Assembly: GCA_013399305.1 (NCBI GenBank)
Contig: VXAI01000306.1
Span: 451,682-515,681, forward strand
Origin: Rostratula benghalensis
Taxonomy: Eukaryota > Chordata > Aves > Charadriiformes > Rostratulidae
Reading direction: 5' to 3'
DNA: 64,000 bases
How positions within the stretch are numbered: position 1 is the first letter of the stretch; each line of letters starts with the position of its first letter. The position numbers were made by a program, and so were the translations under genes. Positions 57,140-64,000 of this stretch are shown here, piece by piece. The notes below the pieces were generated by a model. It was given only the letters and a program-made list of their open reading frames with translations, made no database searches and was not told the origin of the DNA.

Positions 57140-57884
57140 CACAGGCACAGGGACATTTCAATACAGAAACTGCATTTCAATATAGACTAGTTTTCAGCTT
57201 AAAAAGTAGGATTTTTTAAAAATAATTTTTGAGTGATGGAATATTTTCAAAAATATATATTTCTCTCAGCCTGTGTGAGCACACTAGAATATTTTGATGA
57301 CAACTGTAGCCCAAATGGCAAGGTCCTGTTACATGGAATTCATCACAGATGTAGTCCTTAGGCCAGATTATGACTGAAAGAAGACTGAAAATAAAATGTT
57401 AAGAAACAGCTGATATGTTGTAATTTATGAAATGCAAACTGGACACAATCGGTAGGTTCTGACATATTTTTACTTGCTAGTAGCACTGTGGGGCAATGTG
57501 TGAGCCCTCGATGAAAATGTTCAGCTCCCATCCCCCTCCCCTTTGGCAGCTGTTGACCATCATTTCTCAGTCAGGCCCACTTCTTCAGCATGTCAGTGAG
57601 CTTCAAAACTTTCCTCCAGATGGCTGTTGAAGTTGGGAGCGATAACTGTGATGTGCATACTAAATATCTAAGATCCTTGCTCCAAGTCTGAGCCTGGAAA
57701 TTCAAGCAGCCTTGTTTTTTTTTTCTGGGAGGCACAAATGGGTGGGTGCAGCTGAGGCAAGGAGAAGGCAGGATGAAGTGTGGTGGAACAGGACAGTGAC
57801 AGCAATGCCATGTCAAACTCATGAAAGGATTGTCATCGATTTATGTGGGATTTGGAGTAGGTCCTATGTCTTACATTACAATCC
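57140..57884. other. Unique non-coding stretch
   Basis: No gene recognised. T9 run at 57714-57723. Confidence 0.5.
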
Positions 57885-58075
57885 ACAACTTCACTGGAAC
57901 AGGTTGCCCAGAGAAGTTGTGGATGCCCCATCCCTGGAAATGTTCAGGGCCAGGCTGGATGGGCTTTTGAGGAACTTGGTTTAGTGGAAGGTATCCCTGC
58001 CTAGGGCCGGTGGGGTTGAACTCAATGATCTTTAAGGTGCCTCCTAACTCTAACCATTCTATGATTCCATGAGTA
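57885..58075 (+). mobile_element. CR1 retrotransposon, plus strand, short 3' copy
   Basis: Begins near CACTGGAACAGGTTGCCCAG, encodes the RLPREVVDAPSLEMFRARLD end of ORF2, continues through the 3' UTR and ends CATTCTATGATTCCATGAG (58058-58076), a decayed terminal array. The UTR hairpin has lost pairing (CCCTGCCTAGGGCCGGTGGG at 57995-58014) compared with the intact one at 32187-32203. About 190 bases remain. Confidence 0.93.
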
Positions 58076-60325
58076 CTTCAGATAGGAGCTGGCCTTCAAG
58101 GCTGTGCAGGTCCTCTTACCCCAGGGCTGTCCCTCAGGATCCTTTGCTCCATTGCACACATGTCCACGCATGTCTCTGCTCAGCATATCTCTCTTCTCTG
58201 GGAATATTGCCAGTTTTTCAGATCCATACAGAAAAGACAGTGTATCTTTTTTCTCTTCCTGTCACAGGGCTTTTGTCACTATGGGAGAGGCAAAGAGCAT
58301 GCTTTGTATTTTCTCAGGGGTGATGGTATTACTAGTGCTTTTGCACTGCTGGGAGGTTCTGGTCCCTGGATGTATTGTGTAAGCTGAGACCAGCTTTTCA
58401 TCACTATCAACAACCCCCCCTTTTTTCCTGATCTCATTGGGTGGGATCCAATATCAAGACACAATTCTTAGTAGCTGGTCATTTGAATTGCTCCCTGATT
58501 CCTGTACCATATTGTTGGTCATTTATCTGCAGATTATGATGTGAGTTAAGGTACTTGCACCACATCACACTGGTTATAGAGGATTTCTGAATTTCCTCAG
58601 GCTGTAGTGAATCTATCTTAAAAATACAGATTTTAAGACCTGAAACTTATTTCCTCTTCATTCAAGCCTAGCTCTAAATCATTTTCTCTTAATGTGTTGG
58701 AATTTGGCTTTATTTTTCTGGCTTTATTAAAAAGGGTGTCACCTGAGCATTCAGCCTAAGTTATCCAAGCAAAAGTAAAGGAAAAGCCCCAAGTCCTAAA
58801 CAGTGTTCTACCTGCAATCTGCGAGCATCCCTTCATAGGCACAAAGTTGCCATTTCTGGGAGAGGGTTGCTTCCAACAGGGCCTCATTGGATGGGTGAAC
58901 AAACCCAGGACACTGGGAATCCTAGGGGCTGCAATGCTGAGCAAATATATGGGTCCTGAGCAAGGTAAATACAGCTTCCATGCAGAAGCCATGAGAGCGC
59001 AGGAGCTTCTGGCTGATCTGCAGGAGGGATAAGGTAGCCTCCTTGTTCCAACCCCATCGCACTCAAGCATGGTGGGACAACTTCACTCCAGCGTGGAGCC
59101 ACCGCTGCCAGTGCAGTGTGTCCAGAGGTCCCCTTTTCTGAAGCACATTGTGTCTGGTGAGTCTTGGCCATCTGAAGATTTTACCTGAAGTTTATAGATC
59201 TGGAAAGGACAGCAACCCCTACTGTAAAGTGAAGGATGCAGCTGCACCACTGCTGCACAAGGTGAGAATTAGTTCCCTTCATGTGTTGTGTGGCTGTTTG
59301 ACTTTAAAAGTGTTGTGATCAAATCCAGTTAACTACAGTGGAATGCAGTGTCGGGAGAGAGGTTCTCGGATGTTACCCCAGGCTCTCCCTGAGGATGCTT
59401 ACTGGATATGACAAAATTCTAGTGAAACATAGAAAAAAAAAATGTTCAAATCTGAAGGAAAGCTTGCATATCCAAGTGTTCCCTGCTTTGTTTTGTTCCC
59501 CAACCCCCAACTGAATCAGTGGACTATTATGTTTCCTACAAAACTTTGTTTCATGAAAATTTGTGGCTTCACAACAGTCAGCTCTGATCTGTGTTCCCTG
59601 CAGGACAGTCACAACACTATACAGACACTTTGCTGTCTGATAGTTTGCACATTTTCTGTTCTACTTATCACTATTTTATTTATATTTTTTTATGTTTCCT
59701 CCAAGTAGGAATCTCATTCAAGCCAAAACTTCATGGGGCGATAACAAGAAGGATTGCTATGTCACACTGACACTAGAGGAAAACCTCAGGAAAAAAAACC
59801 AAACTGCAGGAAAACCTTGCAGTTAAAACAAATACAAGATTAGCAGCACCTGTGAGCTGAGGTTTACACTTTTAGTCTTGCTCTCTATCTGGCTTAGGAA
59901 TTCAGGAAGCAGAAACTCATCATGCTTGTTAGTGCTGGGCTGTTAAAGTTCCACTGAATGGATTACAGTGGATCCAGGAGTCCTTCAGTCAAATTGCTAA
60001 AATCTGAGTTAAAATGAGTCTGGGTTTCTTCTAGAATATAGCCCACGTTTCCTTCAAGTTTGTACTACTGCTCTCCAAGAAAAAATGAGTAATTTTAAAC
60101 AAGTTACTTCAGTGTAGTGAATTCCCTGTACTGTGGTATATTCTGGGGTTTATTTGGCCCCAGAATAATTTATTTATAATATCAAGAGCCAATCCAGCTA
60201 TTTGGATCTTGTTGCTGAATGCAAAAGTATAACATGGAGAGAGAGTCACTTTTAGGATGGACAAATAATGTACAAATTTGTCTTGTGTTGCTAAGTATTT
60301 CTGAAATTTCCACCCTTTTCCAAAG
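58076..60325. other. Unique non-coding stretch
   Basis: No gene recognised. All three forward frames are open across about 58160-58323, partly because of pyrimidine richness. A good acceptor (TCTCTTCCTGTCACAG, ending 58266) and a weak donor (GTAAGC at 58379) bracket 112 bases there. Open frames at 58756-59171 lack motifs. Confidence 0.45.
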
Positions 60326-60484
60326 GCTAACAAAGAAGACAGACCAGCTGGCTACCCACATGGACTCTCTGGTGGGGATGAAGAAGCCTGCTGGTTATGT
60401 CACTAAGCCATTTGGAGATGACAGCTTGCAGGCTCTTGGGACGTACAGACACAGGAGAGAGGAGTTCAAGCCCATTGGAAGCTG
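60326..60484 (+). other. Candidate internal coding exon, unknown protein
   Basis: A pyrimidine-rich acceptor (TTTCCACCCTTTTCCAAAG, ending 60325) and a donor (CTG then GTAACG, GT at 60485) bracket 159 bases, a multiple of three, open in the frame that gives a hydrophilic peptide including LTKKTDQLATHMDSLVGMKK and later DDSLQALGTYRHRREEFK. The frame would have the same phase at both ends (one base completing a codon at the start, two left at the end). The peptide's charged, balanced composition is more protein-like than any other unassigned frame in the window. The opposite strand and another forward frame are also open, and no family is recognised. Confidence 0.2.
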
Positions 60485-61639
60485 GTAACGTCTGGGTAAA
60501 AGAGAGAGAGGACAAAGCGGAATCTGTGGTGTGGGAGAAAAGTGAGAGTCCTAGATTTGCAGCCAGGCTGGTCTGTAGAGCCTTCTCCCTGTATCTGATT
60601 TATTGTGTATCAAACAAGAGTGGAACATATACCACAGACAGCTGTCTCCGAGGGAAGTGCCTACATTGCTCTCTTGACAACATATTGCTGCCAATGACCA
60701 GTCCAGAACTTGGCAGGCTCCTCTATCCTCAGCCTCCAGGTTGAGGTGTTTATGGTACACAGGTAACCTCAAACTTCTCATTTCAGTGCTACAACAGGCC
60801 CAGCAAGAGCCCTTAGTGCACTAGGTCAGTTCTACTCAATTCATTCTTAGTGAAGGCAATGGATGGTTCTGCCAGGTTCAGCCAATCTGTTCAGAGTTTG
60901 CTCAGCAGGAGGCACCACATCAGCTCTGCCACACCAGTGGAGCTCTGCTGAACTCCCAGTGGGAAACCGAAAATCTTTGGTGTTTTGCAGACAAGAGGCC
61001 TGTCAGAAAGGTGTGAGACTGTGCACAAAGAAGATTTCTCTGGGATCCTGCCAAAATTCTCAGGTGATTCCTACCTAGGTCTGGATGGTGTCACCTATTC
61101 CAGTTTTTCTGCTCCAATCCTTTCAGTCCTTCTGACTTGTAAGTGGGTCTTCTGCAGTGGATATTATCCGGCATCCTGTGTATTTCTGATCTCTCTATGT
61201 TCTCAACAGACAGAAGACTTGTTAGAGGTCTGTTTTGTGTAGATTTTTTCAGGTTATAAAGGGGAATGCAGCAAAAGTAAATAGAACCAGGGCAAGGACT
61301 TTCTAAACATAAACTCTTCTTTACCTAGACTTGTGATCAAAATACACCAATTATTTTCAAAGCCACAATTCCTTCTCATAAGCTAATAAAGTGAGTCTTT
61401 AGCAGTGTCAACTACTTGTTCAGCATGTGTTTTAGGCATCGCCTAGTATTTAACAAACAAAAAATCTTAAAAAACTGGATCAACCATCTGGCATTTGCCA
61501 GTTCTAGCTTTATTAAAACAAGCAGGTCATATTTACCAGGCCTCAATATGATCACAAAACACAAAATACACCTTTTATTTCCAGTATGGAATACTGTTAT
61601 TTTAACACAATCTTGACTTTATTGGAAAGAATCATGAAA
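60485..61639. other. Unique non-coding stretch
   Basis: No gene recognised. Overlapping open frames at 60397-60781 and 60863-61242 have no recognisable motif. Confidence 0.45.
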
Positions 61640-61990
61640 ATGAAAAAGACCTCAGAGTCTTGATGGACAACGGGATGACCTCGAGCCAGTAATGTGCCCT
61701 TGTGGCCAAGAAGGCCAGTGGCATCCTGGGGTGCATCAGGAAGAGTGTGACCTCGAGGGAGGTCATCCTGCTCCTCTGCTCTGCCCTGATGAGGCCCCAT
61801 CTGGAGTACTGTGTCCAGTTTCTGGCTTCCAGTTCATGAAGGGCAGGGAACTTCTGGAGAGGGTACAGCAGAAGGCTACAAAGACAGTTAGGGGCCTGGA
61901 GCATCTGTCTTACAAGGAAAGGCTGAGGGACTTGGGTCTTGAGAAGAGAAAACTGAGGGGGGATCTGATGCAGCCTCCTGAGGTTCTATG
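61640..61990 (+). mobile_element. CR1 retrotransposon, plus strand, internal ORF2 part
   Basis: Starts near AAAAAGACCTCAGAGTCTTG in the ORF2 C-terminal region. It includes AGTGGCATCCTGGGGTGCAT, the block [10 protein letters not shown], then GAGAGGGTACAGCAGAAGGC and AGGAAAGGCTGAGGGACTTG, and stops after GGGGGGATCTGATGCAGCC. The normal 3' UTR is absent. GGTTCTATGATGC at about 61982-61993 may be the remnant of the terminal array joined directly after an internal deletion. Confidence 0.93.
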
Positions 61991-61991
61991 A
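61692..61991 (+). pseudogene. CR1 ORF2 remnant, frame-broken
   Basis: CR1 reverse-transcriptase C-terminal coding sequence in which the similarity switches frame. [10 protein letters not shown] (about 61793-61822) reads in one frame, and the [20 protein letters not shown] block with [19 protein letters not shown] (61852-61970) reads in another. At least one frameshift therefore lies between them, near 61823-61850. An in-frame stop (TAA at 61690-61692) lies further upstream. Not functional. Confidence 0.85.
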
Positions 61992-64000
61992 TGCTCAGAT
62001 ACCAGTTGAATTTTGGGTTGTCACACCCCTGATATGCTGGATGGCTCAGTGACATCTAGTGGGAAAACAGTTTCCTGTGACGTAAGCACACTCAAATCAC
62101 TGCACATTAACATCGAGTTTAAAACATTAATGCAAAAATATCTCAGGCATACAGTTAGGTGATGCTCCCAGGCATATTGATTGCTAATTGCAAAGCATTG
62201 CAGAAGCTCTCTACACGCAAGACAAGCAACCCTACGTCTCTGACCTTTTCCTTTTTTTTTTTTCCCTTGGTGTTTTTGGCTGAACACCAGGTGACTCAGA
62301 GCGCTTGCAGTTCTTGTGCTTGCAAATGCAGCTTATAAAGAGTGTTACAGCCCCGAGGGGTGTCTGAACACAGTGCAAAGTGCCTGGCTGCCAGCGTACC
62401 CAGCAGATGGAGCACTTCACTCACGTAATAGATGCTGGTGGGCCAGCACGAAGGGTTTTGGTCATAGGGTAACACTGGTGATGATAATTATACTCAGGGG
62501 TAGTCTCCCGGTACTGTGAAAATCCTAATGGGTTTTATTTTTGTCACTGGACCCTGTATATTTGCAGTCTGACTTGATGCTATTTTAATGGTGTTGGTAA
62601 GGACAAATGTCTTGTAAAAGCACATGTTGCTTTTGCACTTTCCAGCAATATATTACTTTAATTTGTCCAAGGAATGGTATCAATGTGTTCTTTTTCCTCC
62701 CCAAAGCATGAAATCTTGAAACGCATTCAGAACTTTAAAAGTTTGCAAATTTTGTGGGACTAAACTATAACACAATCTTTGGAAGTGGATCTCTTGTCAA
62801 TATTCCAGAGCTGTTAAGATGTTCTAGTGATAAGTCATATTTTTTTTTCTTTTTAAAATCTTGCAGGCTTTAAAATAGAAATTAAGAAGGTCATATTAAA
62901 GCTCTCTAAGAAAGAAAAAAAACTTTTGCCAGTGCTGTAAAAGGCTGTTGTTATATTGCTAGAATGTAAATTAAAGAGAAGCAAAAAGAGGCATGAAAGA
63001 TGGACTATGACAAAGGTAAAATCTGGAATAAAACCATACAAGAAAAAATGAGTCAGAAAAATCATGAAAGCGACGTTCATACTAGTTTAGTGAAGAGAAA
63101 GAGCAAAGTTCAAAGTGACAAGACTGTGTATCCAAAATGGCTTTCCTCTCACTCTTTCAGCCTGCCTAGTGGCCCACTGCTGTGAGTCACTTATTGCCTT
63201 CTTGCAATTCCCTGAAGTGCTATCAGCCATGATTATTGCATGCAGTCATGTATTCTGTAACCTTGAGCCTTGTCCCATTAACTTTCACTGGTGTATGAGA
63301 CACAAGACTTGCTGAACTGCTGTCCTGGATTTAGGCACCTCAGTTCAACCTCCTCTCCAAATGAGGCAGTTCAAATCCTGTCCTCTGGTCCCTGAAGTGA
63401 GATTTGGGGGAAGTCTGAAACTGGGGAAGCATAAAATAATCAGCATCTCCTTTTCAGCTGCTGCCTCTCCCTAGAGCATTGTGACCTACAAACCCTTCAC
63501 TTTGTTACTGAAACTACAGTTGCACATCTGTGCATATCCAAACATCTCAGTGTCTGGTTCAAGCCTATGGCTAATCATAATCCAGAAATTTTAACAAAAT
63601 TATGAATTAATTCCAGACTCGTTTTCATTTGGTCCTCTGTTGGGCTTGTTTGGAGAACAAACTGCTCACCTGTCACTAGGACAAGCACCCATAAAATGTG
63701 ATTGCAGCCGGTTCCTTTTAAAAGGCACATGGAAGAAGAAATAAAGCCCTATATTAACACAATGACCAGACAACTCTGGCCCAATGAATCGTGATTTTTT
63801 TTCTGTGTAATGACACAGCTTCAACAAGAAGGAGGGAGAATCTTTAGCCCAGACATCATAGCCTGGCAATCAGGACACCCTCTTAGCAGATGTCTGGTGT
63901 CCCCACAGGCTTTGGGAAGAACTCATTCCAGGTCTCACTTCCTTGAGTGTTTGGGCACCAGCTATTTGGGCTCCAGGCTGAGAAGGTGAAACAATTTTTA
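61991..64000. other. Unique non-coding stretch to window end
   Basis: No gene, RNA or transposable element recognised. T-run at about 62253-62263. The B-box-like GTTCAAATCC at 63370-63379 has no tRNA around it. Open frames up to 88 codons have no family motif. Confidence 0.5.

Noticed and set aside
63370..63379. GTTCAAATCC resembles a tRNA B box
   Set aside because: No matching A box, anticodon stem or acceptor stem can be laid out around it.
1..64000. CRISPR arrays, operons, phage or plasmid features
   Set aside because: Nothing of bacterial or phage type is present; base composition, CR1 and avian LTRs show vertebrate nuclear DNA.

Overview
This window reads as bird nuclear DNA: AT-rich, CpG-poor and gene-poor, with a light load of avian transposable elements. 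The organism call rests on several 5'-truncated copies of the non-LTR retrotransposon CR1, most with the typical ATTCTATG/ATTCTGTG 3' terminus, and on three pieces of endogenous-retrovirus LTR that resemble ERVL-type families I recall from bird genomes. No mammalian SINE or L1 sequence was recognised. CR1 also occurs in crocodilians and turtles, so 'bird' comes mainly from the LTRs and is partly from memory. Species cannot be named.

I recognise no intact protein-coding gene, rRNA, tRNA or known small RNA. The only coding sequence I can assign is decayed C-terminal reverse-transcriptase ORF inside CR1 copies. The rest looks like a gene desert or very large introns. A few blocks are exon-like (6123-6385, 46279-46326, 50705-50883, 51873-52400, 60326-60484). 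They have a plausible acceptor plus an open frame, donor or poly(A) signal, but no recognisable protein family, so they are low-confidence candidates.

Layout: 0.5-1.3 kb holds a good CR1 copy. 1.3-14.4 kb is unique sequence with a CpG cluster near 6.2 kb. 14.4 kb has facing TG and CA repeats that form a perfect inverted repeat. 15-23 kb is the most AT-rich part and contains short palindrome and homeobox/SOX-like motif clusters that look like possible enhancers. A solo LTR with its own TATA-like and poly(A) motifs lies at 23.96-24.49 kb. 24.5-32 kb is unique, with a dense TTGTCAA motif cluster at 29.3 kb. 32.1-33.1 kb holds two CR1 copies in opposite orientation. 33-45 kb is unique, interrupted by a 54-base assembly gap in CpG/G-rich sequence at 42.6 kb. 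45-49 kb holds a CR1 copy and an LTR/CR1 chimera. 50-52.4 kb has a long purine-rich strand and two exon-like blocks. 55.6-56.5 kb is a decayed LTR. 57.9 kb and 61.6 kb hold two more CR1 copies.

No gene system working together is visible. The most useful follow-ups are cross-species alignment of the motif clusters, RNA-seq over the exon-like blocks, and long-read closure of the gap.
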